From assembly GCA_029256725.1 (NCBI GenBank), contig JAQSXJ010000013.1, positions 1 to 48,036 of the forward strand: a stretch of 48,036 nucleotides of DNA. The letters are read 5' to 3'. The position numbers were made by a program, and so were the translations under genes. The DNA is from Anaerocolumna sp. (GTDB taxonomy: Bacteria; Bacillota; Clostridia; Lachnospirales; Lachnospiraceae). This document shows, piece by piece, positions 15,249 to 24,000 of this stretch (within the stretch, counting starts at the first letter, position 1; the number at the start of each line of letters is the position of its first letter). Below the pieces are notes generated by a model. That model was not told the origin of the DNA, ran no database searches, and worked only from the letters and a program-made list of their open reading frames with translations.

Positions 15249-17141
15249 ATGAAGATATTAAATATAGGTATAATGGCACATGTTGATGCTGGTAAGACCA
15301 CGGTAACGGAAGGTTTTCTATATCATAGCGGAATTAAAAATTTCATGGGGAATGTTGATAACGGAACGACAACTACGGATTTCATGGAATTGGAAAAACA
15401 GCGAGGAATGACAATCCGTTCAGCTACAGTTTCTTTTATGATTGGAGAAAATAAGATCAATCTGATTGATACTCCTGGACATATGGACTTTATTGCAGAA
15501 GTGGAAAGGTCTCTGTCAGTGCTTGATGGAGTGATTCTGGTTATTTCAGCAAAGGAAGGCGTTCAACCGCAGACACGTGCTATCTTTCATAAAATACAGC
15601 AAATGAAAATACCGGCTATTTTATTCATAAATAAAATAGACCGAATAGGTGTTAATTTATCAGCAGTCTACGAACAGATGAAACAGCAATTGTCAGAGCA
15701 TTTTCTTCTGATGCAGGAGGTCATATACCGTTATGGAGCAGTAGAACAGACCTATGAAATCCTTGAGAAAAATTACAGTGATACAGAATTTTCAGAGCAG
15801 ATTATTGTACAGTCTGAAAAACTGCTCGAAAAATATATGGACGGAGAAGAAGTTACAATCGAAGATTACGAGAAGGTTATAAGAGCTCGTAACCGCTATG
15901 GTAAACTTTATCCTGTTTATCATGGTGCTGCACTACAGAATATAGGTGTCTCAGAGCTTATGGAGGCAGTGGGTAAATGGTTTATGCCAAGGGTTGATAA
16001 TAGCCAGCAATTATCTGCTTATGTATACAAAGTATTATTTGATGACCATAATCATAAACTCACCTTTACCCGCGTGTTTTCAGGTGAACTTATCCTAAGG
16101 CAGCGAACCTGTGTTGAGAGAGACAGTCAGGATATAATAATCCGTAATCTTTTCGGACTGGAAAATGGCAGATTAGTACCGAAGAATTCAATAGCTGCAG
16201 GTGACGTGGCAGTAATTATGGATGCGAAAGAACTAATCTGTGGTGACTGGATTGGTGAGCGGATTAAATTACCTATGATATCCCAGACGGAGCCACTGCT
16301 TAAAGTTGGTGTAAGACCGGTTCTGGCAGCCAATCGAAGAGACCTTCTAGCGGCTTTGAAAAAACTAGCTATGGAGGACTCTTATCTGGACTTGAGTATT
16401 GATGAAGAAACAGAAGAAATCAAATTAAAGCTCTTTGGTAATCTGCAACGAGAGATATTGCAGTCTCTGTTAAAAGAAAGGTTTCAGCTGGAAACAGAAT
16501 TTGATAGTGTATCTACTGTTAAAAAAGATAAACCAATGGATAAAGTAACATGTATCGTACCTATCTACAGTCCTGGAAATTTATTGGCAGCCGGAGTTGG
16601 CCTGACATTGGAACCCCTTGCAGAAGGCAGTGGATATCAGTATGAGAACAAAGTGTCTTTCGGGGATCTGAGCAAATCCTTTCAAAACGCTGTAGCAGAA
16701 GGCGTTGAGAAGGGTATCCGAAAAGGAATATTCGGAGAAGTGGTAGATACCAAAGTGACTTTTATGTATTCTGATTATGACAGTGTTAACAGCACTCCTG
16801 CGGATTACAGAAAGCTTGCCGAACGAATAATATATCAGGCTTTAAAAGAAATCGGTACAAATACCATGGAACCGGTTATGAACTATACACTAACAGCACC
16901 TCAAGGCTTTGAGAAGAGGATTATAACGGAATTAGTGCGGATGGATGCCCTCATGGAAGAAACAGAGTATACTCAGATGGAAATGATTATGAAGGGTAAA
17001 GTAACCTTAGAAGCTTGCAAAGATTTTTCTGTAGTATTATTTACCATAACCGAAGGAAGAGGGATCTTTGAAACTACCTTCTGGCAATACCGAAAAGTGA
17101 ATGAATCTAAAAAAGAAATGAGCAGCTTGATTGAAAATTAG
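15249..17141 (+). CDS. TetM-like ribosomal protection GTPase
   Basis: The protein has about 630 residues. The start at 15249 was chosen to match the Tet(M) N-terminus (MKILNIGIMAHVDAGKTT); in-frame GTG 15240 and ATG 15246 lie just upstream, with AGG at 15238. G-motifs are AHVDAGKTT, DTPGH and NKID, followed by EF-G-like domains II-V. Tet(M) relatives (about 640 residues) eject tetracycline from the ribosome. The domain IV loop here reads DSVNSTPADYR (from residue 511), whereas Tet(M) and Tet(O) have YSPVSTPADFR, so the SPV tip that contacts the drug site is not conserved. The attenuator leader supports induction by translation stress. It could protect against another ribosome ligand. Confidence 0.85.
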   Translation: MKILNIGIMAHVDAGKTTVTEGFLYHSGIKNFMGNVDNGTTTTDFMELEKQRGMTIRSATVSFMIGENKINLIDTPGHMDFIAEVERSLSVLDGVILVISAKEGVQPQTRAIFHKIQQMKIPAILFINKIDRIGVNLSAVYEQMKQQLSEHFLLMQEVIYRYGAVEQTYEILEKNYSDTEFSEQIIVQSEKLLEKYMDGEEVTIEDYEKVIRARNRYGKLYPVYHGAALQNIGVSELMEAVGKWFMPRVDNSQQLSAYVYKVLFDDHNHKLTFTRVFSGELILRQRTCVERDSQDIIIRNLFGLENGRLVPKNSIAAGDVAVIMDAKELICGDWIGERIKLPMISQTEPLLKVGVRPVLAANRRDLLAALKKLAMEDSYLDLSIDEETEEIKLKLFGNLQREILQSLLKERFQLETEFDSVSTVKKDKPMDKVTCIVPIYSPGNLLAAGVGLTLEPLAEGSGYQYENKVSFGDLSKSFQNAVAEGVEKGIRKGIFGEVVDTKVTFMYSDYDSVNSTPADYRKLAERIIYQALKEIGTNTMEPVMNYTLTAPQGFEKRIITELVRMDALMEETEYTQMEMIMKGKVTLEACKDFSVVLFTITEGRGIFETTFWQYRKVNESKKEMSSLIEN

Positions 17142-17197
17142 TAGATTTATGAAATGTATAACAGAATATATGATTGCTTTTAATAGACTCTGGGTGT

Positions 17198-17344
17198 ATG
17201 GATTTATTTGAACATCATTTTGAAGTGGAAAAGAAATTATTAGACAGCAATATTATGCCAAAATTAACGGTCAAAGTTCAGGGCGATGACTGGTCTCTAG
17301 GGAAGGAAATAATTATAAGCACTTTGTTTTCTGTTAAGGATTAA
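17198..17344 (+). pseudogene. Short ORF, possible gene remnant
   Basis: This 48-codon ORF starts MDLFEHHFEVEKKLLDSN and ends STLFSVKD in the 326-nt gap before uvsE. The composition is protein-like, but no ribosome binding site precedes it. It may be a remnant of a degraded gene or chance. No family is recognised. Confidence 0.25.
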
Positions 17345-17409
17345 AATTCAGGCATTTAGTGGCATCCTAATATTATAAAAGGCGAAAATGAAAAAACTCC
17401 TGGAAAGGT

Positions 17410-17457
17410 TGCTCTGATATCTAATGATATCAGAGCAGTACCATTATATTGAGGTAC
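17410..17457 (+). promoter_or_regulatory. Tandem hairpins upstream of uvsE
   Basis: TGCTCTGATATC-TAAT-GATATCAGAGCA is a perfect 12-bp stem (17410-17437) with no T-tract. Abutting it, GTACC...GGTAC (17438-17457) forms a second stem that ends four nt before the AGGTG site of uvsE. It could be an operator palindrome or a 5' RNA structure. It does not match the Firmicutes LexA box GAAC-N4-GTTC. Confidence 0.5.
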
Positions 17458-17470
17458 GTTAGGTGAAATG

Positions 17471-18733
17471 ATGAGAATAGGTTATGCATGTCAGACTATG
17501 GGAATACCGGGGACAGACTTTAAGAGTTGTATCCTAAGAAATGCAGATGAAACGAATCTAAAAAATATTATCTCCCATAACTTAGAGTCCCTTGAGAGGA
17601 TTCTTGATTATAATATATCTTCCGGAATTAAGTTATTTCGTATTACTTCAGATCTGATTCCATTTGGCTCTAGTCCAGCCAATAAATTAGAGTGGTGGAA
17701 ACTTTATGAAGAAAAATTTAATTTGCTGGGGGATAAAATCAGGCAATGCAATATGCGTGTTTCGTTGCATCCCGGACAATATACAGTCCTTAATTCACCA
17801 TCAGAAGATGTGGTAAAAAGGGCAATAGAAGATCTGGAATACCATAATAGAATCTTGAAGGCTTTGGGTATGGACAAGATGAATAAACTGGTGCTTCATA
17901 TAGGTGGTGCTTACAATGACAGAGAAGAAGCCATAAAGAGATTTATTTGTAATTTCAGGAATCTTGGTCAGCATCTGAAAGACCGTATTGTATTGGAAAA
18001 TGATGAAAAGATATTTCGGATAGAAGAAGTACTGGGAATCGGAGAGAAGGTCAGTGCACCGGTTATTTTTGATAATCTTCACAATAAGATTAATAAAAGC
18101 AGTGAGGGTTACGACGAGATTAAGTGGATTAACTTATGTCAGACAACCTGGAAACAGGCAGATGGGCCTCAGAAAATGCATTACTCAGATCAGAATCCAA
18201 ATAAGAAGCCGGGTTCTCATTCGGATACAATTGATGGTGAAATTTTCAAGGACTTCTGTCAGCGGCTTAACAGAGAGGATATTGATATAATGCTTGAGGT
18301 GAAGGATAAGAATTTATCTGCGGTTAAATGCAGCAATATAGTTCAATCAAAACCCTCAGTCAAATTATTAGAAAAGGAATGGAGCCGATACAAATACCTG
18401 GTTCTTGAGAAATCACCGAAAGACTATAATCATATAAGGCAGCTGTTAAAGGAGAAAGAGGAATATCATGCAGTTGCATTCTACAAGTATTTAGATCATG
18501 CTATGGAACAGGAGGTTATAACCGGCAACGGTATCAATGGTGCTTTGCATGTTTGGGGGTATTTTAAAGAGTGCTCTGAAGAAAAGGAAAAAATATCTTT
18601 TGAAAAAAAATACAGTAATTATAAAGCTGGAAAGCTATCGTTAAACGGATTAAAGAAATATCTATGGCAGTTATCTCATAAATACGAACAAGAATATCTC
18701 CTGAATTCTTATTATTTTGCTGAGGTTATGTAA
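17471..18733 (+). CDS. uvsE: UV DNA damage endonuclease UvsE with C-terminal extension
   Basis: The protein has 420 residues from the second of two adjacent ATGs (SD AGGTG at 17461). The UvdE TIM-barrel is clear: MRIGYACQTMGIP, SSGIKLFRITSDLIPFGSS, VSLHPGQYTVLNSP, KLVLHIGGAYNDRE, RIVLENDEK, PVIFDNLHNK and IMLEVKDKN supply the His/Glu/Asp metal ligands. The enzyme nicks DNA 5' of UV photoproducts and some abasic sites. Residues from about 300 (WSRYKYLVLEKSPKDYNHIR... to the end) form an extra domain of about 120 residues resembling DUF1722/YbgA-like sequences, which the roughly 320-residue Bacillus forms lack. No other repair gene is adjacent. Confidence 0.93.
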   Translation: MRIGYACQTMGIPGTDFKSCILRNADETNLKNIISHNLESLERILDYNISSGIKLFRITSDLIPFGSSPANKLEWWKLYEEKFNLLGDKIRQCNMRVSLHPGQYTVLNSPSEDVVKRAIEDLEYHNRILKALGMDKMNKLVLHIGGAYNDREEAIKRFICNFRNLGQHLKDRIVLENDEKIFRIEEVLGIGEKVSAPVIFDNLHNKINKSSEGYDEIKWINLCQTTWKQADGPQKMHYSDQNPNKKPGSHSDTIDGEIFKDFCQRLNREDIDIMLEVKDKNLSAVKCSNIVQSKPSVKLLEKEWSRYKYLVLEKSPKDYNHIRQLLKEKEEYHAVAFYKYLDHAMEQEVITGNGINGALHVWGYFKECSEEKEKISFEKKYSNYKAGKLSLNGLKKYLWQLSHKYEQEYLLNSYYFAEVM

Positions 18734-18862
18734 AATTATAGTATTGGATTCGACATGAAAGGTAATATATGGTATATTATAGGCAATGGATAATCGTACA
18801 TTTATCCTCTTATTTTTGTATATGTATGATACACGGATAGGAGCCAAATATGAATTATGATT

Positions 18863-18961
18863 ATGGGATATATCATAGCAGGTGAGAATCTGTGGCCTCT
18901 TATTTGGGGGCTGCAATCAGAATTTCTGGAAGGTGAATATTCCTTGTATTCTAAACTATAA
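18863..18961 (+). CDS. Possible small ORF upstream of the cupin gene
   Basis: This 32-codon ORF starts MGYIIAGENLWPLIWG and ends EYSLYSKL, two nt before the AAAGGAG of the cupin gene. The ATG lacks a clear SD; an AGGAG at about 18839 better serves an 11-codon ORF at 18850. It may be a small protein or a C-terminal remnant. Confidence 0.2.
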   Translation: MGYIIAGENLWPLIWGLQSEFLEGEYSLYSKL

Positions 18962-18978
18962 CTAAAGGAGAGTAGACT

Positions 18979-19446
18979 ATGAGTGATATAATTCATGTTA
19001 AGGCAGCGGATATCACACCAAAGCACAAAAACGAGCATATCGGTTATGAGTACTTGAAACGGGAACTGGTACCAAAGGGGTATGGGGAACAAAGTGCTGT
19101 ATCTCTCTACGAAATACCCCCTGGTCAAGCCGCATATCCTTATCATTACCATACGAAGAACGAAGAATCTTTCTATATTATTAGTGGTACCGGTCTACTG
19201 AAAACTCCTCTAGGAGAAAAGCTGGTATCAGCGGGAGATTTTTTGTATTTCCCGGCAGAGGAAAATGGGGCTCACAAGTTAACTAATGCATCGGATACAG
19301 AAATATTGGTGTATATGGATTTTGATTCCTATACTGATGTTGATGTGGCAATATATCCAGATTCGGGAAAGATAGGAATATGGGGTAAAGGTATTGATAA
19401 AGTATACCGTATTGCAGAGGAAGCAGATTATTATGATGGTGAGTAA
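18979..19446 (+). CDS. Cupin-domain protein
   Basis: This 155-residue single cupin has the first motif YHYHTKNEESFYIISGTG, giving metal ligands His56, His58 and Glu63. The second motif, GDFLYFPAEENGAHKLTNAS, supplies His99. Such small cupins bind Fe, Mn or Zn and act as isomerases, dioxygenases or sugar-binding proteins; the substrate is unknown. The C-terminus (YPDSGKIGIWGKGIDKVYRIAEEADYYDGE) is typical of cupins annotated in Clostridia near sugar metabolism. SD AAAGGAG lies 9 nt before the ATG. The next gene starts 60 nt later. Confidence 0.88.
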   Translation: MSDIIHVKAADITPKHKNEHIGYEYLKRELVPKGYGEQSAVSLYEIPPGQAAYPYHYHTKNEESFYIISGTGLLKTPLGEKLVSAGDFLYFPAEENGAHKLTNASDTEILVYMDFDSYTDVDVAIYPDSGKIGIWGKGIDKVYRIAEEADYYDGE

Positions 19447-19505
19447 TTGCAGGCTTCACCTTTTTTGAAGCAGCTTGTTCTTTGTGTTCGGGAGGAGCGG
19501 TATTA

Positions 19506-20309
19506 GTGAAACAGTTTAGATTTCCAAAGACTAAAATTATCAAAACGGCAGTTATCTTTCTAGGTCTATTTATTATTTTATTTGCTATCATTTCTTCAAC
19601 AGGCTTCTATCAAAGAATAAAACTTCCTGATAGTAAAGAAGTAAATGTGTTGTATCTGTCAATGGTTGAGAATGGCGAAGATAAAGGCAAGGTTGAGGTT
19701 AATGATACACAGGATATCAGTAATATTCTTAAGCTGCTGGCAGGAGCAAGAAAATCTATGGAGTCGTCAGTACACGATGCCCCATTAGCACAGAGCTATT
19801 ATAAAATAAATCTAGAAATGCTTTCTGTAAACCATATTATTTATGTGTACACGTATAAGAATTCTTATTATCTGGAAGAACCATATTCGGCGGTTTACAA
19901 AATATCAAAAGCAGAATATAAAAAAGTGGTCGCAGCTTATATTTCATTAAAAGACACGATTACCAAGGATGTAAATGCAAAGTATGAAATAAATAGAATG
20001 AACTACGGAGAAACCAAAGAAACCAAAACAAATGAGAATCTTACAGAGGAAGAAATTGAGTTAGTCGAAGCTGTTATTCAAAATGGGTTGGTAAAATCAG
20101 CAGCATGGCAAGGGAAGGATATAGCAGATATAGCTGAATGCTATGCCATACATAAAGTTTTTACAGATACAGATATGAAAGATAGTTATTATGTTTACTT
20201 ACTTAAAGATGACGTTAGTGTCATTCAGACTGGCAGTAACGGTTATTATAGTATATTGGATCTTAAGCTTTATGAAAAGATTGCAGAAGCAATTGAGAAA
20301 TCACTTTAA
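19506..20309 (+). CDS. Membrane-anchored protein with DUF5301-like domain
   Basis: The protein has 267 residues from GTG at 19506, chosen because GGGAGGAG lies 8-10 nt upstream; an in-frame ATG at 19482 lies before that SD. One membrane helix (IIKTAVIFLGLFIILFAIISSTGF) is followed by an external domain with VNVLYLSMVENGEDKG...DISNILKLLAGARKSMESSVHDAP...YYLEEPYSAVYKIS, a pattern that I recall from DUF5301 proteins of Bacilli and Clostridia. A second, weaker half (EEEIELVEAVIQNGL... to the end) may be another domain. Function unknown. A hairpin terminator follows immediately. Confidence 0.6.
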   Translation: MKQFRFPKTKIIKTAVIFLGLFIILFAIISSTGFYQRIKLPDSKEVNVLYLSMVENGEDKGKVEVNDTQDISNILKLLAGARKSMESSVHDAPLAQSYYKINLEMLSVNHIIYVYTYKNSYYLEEPYSAVYKISKAEYKKVVAAYISLKDTITKDVNAKYEINRMNYGETKETKTNENLTEEEIELVEAVIQNGLVKSAAWQGKDIADIAECYAIHKVFTDTDMKDSYYVYLLKDDVSVIQTGSNGYYSILDLKLYEKIAEAIEKSL

Positions 20310-20343
20310 ATATACAGAAACATTAAACGGTTTCTGTATATTT
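20308..20343 (+). terminator. Terminator-like hairpin after the DUF5301-like gene
   Basis: AAATATACAGAAAC pairs perfectly with GTTTCTGTATATTT across an 8-nt loop, and overlaps the stop codon. The right arm ends in TTT only, so the T-tract is short. Confidence 0.6.
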
Positions 20344-20362
20344 ACATAATAGCAAAGTTTTG

Positions 20363-20468
20363 AGTGTGAAATAAAAGACATTTCACACTTCCTATTCGAG
20401 AAATACTGCAAGTGGGTATACGGTATTGCCTAGGCGGGAGTGTGAATTATTGAAATGCATATTCACAC
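20363..20468. repeat. Two tandem inverted repeats of a GTGTGAA half-site
   Basis: AGTGTGAAAT-aaaagac-ATTTCACACT (20363-20389, perfect 10-bp arms) is followed by GTGTGAAT (20440-20447) and ATTCACAC (20461-20468). The same half-site occurs four times in about 105 nt in a gene-free stretch. It may be a cluster of operator sites or two hairpins. Confidence 0.5.
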
Positions 20469-20525
20469 ACTGATTTATCACAGCGCAAAATCTTCAAGCA
20501 GATATGGCATTCAATAGGAGCTAGA

Positions 20526-20602
20526 TTGAAAACAAAAGACTGTTATACAACTAAGAAATCAGGAATATCAAATCGAGATTAGATATTTTTGAAAGGGGTA
20601 AA
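20526..20602 (+). promoter_or_regulatory. 5' leader element, copy A (matches 34586-34668)
   Basis: The stretch carries AAAGACTGTT, then AATCAGGAATATCAAATC, then a stem (AATATC.AATC / GATT.GATATT) and GAAAGG directly before the ATG. The same order and near-identical sequence occur upstream of the carboxypeptidase gene at 34669. A first weak stem is TTG..AAC/GTT...CAA. The class of element is unknown. Confidence 0.5.
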
Positions 20603-20857
20603 ATGAGTGAAGTCAAATTAACAATAACAAAATCCTCCTGCAGATGCGGTTATCATAAGCAGGGAGATGTGTTCTTTGTAACAGATATCTGCCCGGCCGT
20701 ATGTCATGAGTTATGGCATACAATTTACCCTAATGTATATACACTGTTAAATGGCGGAGAGCTGGATTATGGTAATGAAAGAAGTAAGTGCTTTGACAGT
20801 ATCTGCCCTGATGGCGGAAGAGTGCATATCCATGGGGAAGTGGTAGAAGAGGAATGA
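20603..20857 (+). CDS. TIGR04076-family small Cys-rich protein
   Basis: This 84-residue protein has the family pattern VKLTITKSSCRCGYHKQGDVFFVTDICPAVCHELWHTIYPNVYTLLNGGELDYG. The conserved Cys residues and the CP..CHE.WH.IYP core suggest a metal or disulphide site. The family is widespread in Clostridia and has no known function as far as I know. SD AAAGGGG precedes the ATG. The gene sits behind a repeated leader element and ahead of lacZ with its own promoter between them. Confidence 0.8.
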   Translation: MSEVKLTITKSSCRCGYHKQGDVFFVTDICPAVCHELWHTIYPNVYTLLNGGELDYGNERSKCFDSICPDGGRVHIHGEVVEEE

Positions 20858-20924
20858 ATATTTCTAAAAACAGTAAAGAAGCAAAACTGTATATAATTTG
20901 ACAAGTTAAACTATGTTTAATACA

Positions 20925-20953
20925 TGGAAATAAATTTATCAACGGGATATAAT
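20925..20953 (+). promoter_or_regulatory. Probable lacZ promoter
   Basis: TGGAAA (20925-20930), a 17-nt spacer and a perfect TATAAT (20948-20953) lie 80 nt before the lacZ start. A TTGACA at 20898 has no good -10 at standard spacing. I see no obvious cre box. Confidence 0.5.
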
Positions 20954-21033
20954 AGAAATGAATAATATAAGCTGACTTTTGATTATTACTAGTATTGTGT
21001 AGGCCGATAAAGGAAGCAGAATGAGAGGAAATT

Positions 21034-24000
21034 ATGGAATTCGATTACAGTAAATTAAAGAATCCGGAATTCTTTGCGGAGAACCGTATAAAGGCACACT
21101 CCGACCATAAGTATTATGCATCTAATGAGGAAGCTTTAGAGGGAGTATCCAGTTTCAAATATAATTTAAACGGACTCTGGAAGTTCCATTATGCCCAAAA
21201 CCTCGAATTAGTTATCAAAGGTTTTGAAAAGGAAGAATATAACTGTAAAACCTGGGAGGATATTAAAGTTCCTGCGCATATTCAGATGGAAGGCTATGAC
21301 AGCCCTCAATATGTTAATGTTCAATATCCCTGGGATGGACATGAGGAAATCAAGCCCGGAGAAATTCCTGTGGAGTTCAATCCAACAGCAAGTTATGTAA
21401 AATACTTTACAGTACCTTCAAATATGAAGAACAACCGTATCTTTCTTTCTTTTCAAGGTGTTGAAAGCGGTTTCGCGGTCTGGCTTAATGGTGAATATAT
21501 AGGCTATAGCGAGGACACCTTTACACCTTCTGAATTCGAACTTACAAAATATCTGAAAACAGGGGAGAATAAACTGGCAGTACAAGTATTTAAATGGACC
21601 AGCAGCAGTTGGCTGGAGGATCAGGACTTCTTCCGCTTCTCCGGTATTTTCCGAGAGGTATATCTGTATAGCATTCCAGTAATCCATGTGTCGGATTTGA
21701 AAGTTGAGACACTGCTAAAAGATAATTATACCAATGCAGATCTGGTTATTGGCCTTAAAGTAACTGGTCAAAGAGAAGGTACTGCTGAAATCAGTCTATC
21801 AGGAGATGGCAGCCTGTTAATAAGCGGCAGTGAGACGATAAAAGAAGACATGCTCTTTACCTTACCGGTAAGAGAACCCAAACTATGGAGTGTAGAAAAT
21901 CCGAATCTATACGATTTACATTTAACGATAAAAGACAACAACGGTAATATACAGGAAGTTATCGTTCAAAAAGTAGGTTTCAGACAGTTTGAAATGAAGA
22001 ACGCCATCATGCATCTAAACGGAAAACGTATTGTATTCAAAGGGGTTAACCGTCATGAATTCAGCTGCCGTTCCGGTAGGGTTGTATCTGATGAAGAAAT
22101 GCTTATTGATATTATTACTATGAAGCAGAATAATATTAATGCCATACGAACCAGCCATTACCCTAATAGCTCAAAGCTTTACGAACTCTGTGATGAATAC
22201 GGCTTATACATGATAGATGAGACCAACCTGGAGACCCATGGCACCTGGCAGTTATATTTAAGTAACAGAGGTTCACTTGATACAATTATACCAGGGGATC
22301 ACCCCGAATGGCTTGAAGTACTGCTAGACCGTGTGGAGTCCGTCTATCAAAGAGACAAGAACCATCCGGCTATTCTCATTTGGTCCTGTGGAAATGAATC
22401 CTTCGGTGGTTTGAACATTTATAAGATGTCAGAAAAATTCCGTTCCCTTGACAGCACCAGACTGGTACACTATGAAGGGATTGTACACGACCGCAGATAT
22501 CCTGAAACCAGTGATATGGAAAGCCAGATGTATCCTCCTGTAGAAGCTATTAAGAAATTCCTGGCAGAACACAGAGACAAGCCTTTTATCTGTTGTGAAT
22601 ATACACATGCTATGGGAAATTCCTGTGGTGCCATGCATAAATACACGGATCTGACTGATGCAGACCCTTTATACCAGGGCGGATTTATCTGGGATTATAT
22701 CGATCAGAGTATCATAAAGAAAGACCGGTATGGACAAGAGTTCCAGGCTTTTGGCGGTGATTTTGACGACAGACCCAGTGACTATAATTTTAGTGGAAAC
22801 GGAATTGTCTATGGAGACAGGACATCTTCTCCTAAAATGCAGGAAGTTAAGTTCAATTATCAGAATATCAGCATAAATGTAGAGAAAAATAAAGCGACCA
22901 TAAAGAACAAGAACTTATTTACAAACACATCAGCATATAACTGTACAGTATCTCTGTTTAAGAACGGCAAGCTAATAGAAGAAACAGTCTTGCTTACAAA
23001 TGTAGAGCCTTTAACCGAAGCTGTATATGAATTACCGGTAAAAGAATATAACACTCCGGGTGAATATGCAGTAACAGTAACCTTTCGCTTAAAACAGGAT
23101 ACCAAGTGGGCACATGCCGGACATGAAATAGCCTTCGGACAGGGGATTTATGAAATTAAAGAGCAACAGCAGCCTATCACCGGAGCTATAAAGGTAGTAG
23201 AGGGTATATCCAACATCGGTGTAAAAGGAGAAAACTTCGAGGTACTATTTTCCAGAGATAATGGCCTATCATCTTATAAATTTGCCGGAAAAGAAATGCT
23301 AAAAGATATACCAAGACCAAATTTCTGGAGAGCTCCTACCGATAACGATAACGGCAGCAAGATGCCCTCCCGCTATAGACAATGGAAGCTGGCAAGCCTT
23401 TATCAGTCCCTTCAAAATCCGGAGGGCAGCCTAAATATAGATAATCCAAAGCTTGAAGAAAAGAAGGATTCAGCAGTCGTAACCTATACCTGTTACCTGC
23501 ATACTATGCCGGTAGCCAGCTGTAATCTTAGTTATGAGGTATTTGGTGACGGAACAATAGAAGTAACCTTATCCTATGAACCAGTAGAAGAACTAAAAGA
23601 TATGCCTGAATTTGGTGTAATAATGAAATTATCAGCCGATTATAATAACCTTGAGTGGTATGGAATGGGACCTGACGAAAATTATGCCGACCGTAAAAAA
23701 GGGGCACGTCTTGGGATCTATCAAAATAAAGTTCAGGATAACATGGCCAAATACCTGGTACCACAGGAATGCGGAAACAAAACCGGTGTAAGATATGCTA
23801 AAATTACAGACCATACCGGAAAAGGACTTATAATCAGCGGAGACAAAATAGAATTTTCAGCACTCCCTTATACACCTCATGAACTGGAGAATGCCAAACA
23901 TACCTATGAACTTCCACAGGTACATTATACAGTCCTTCGGATGTCAAAAATGCAGATGGGTATAGCAGGTGATGACAGTTGGGGTTCCAGAACTCATGAT

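Noticed and set aside
20526..20602. Known riboswitch such as preQ1 or guanidine-II
   Set aside because: The characteristic conserved motifs of those classes (for example ACGR loops) are absent.
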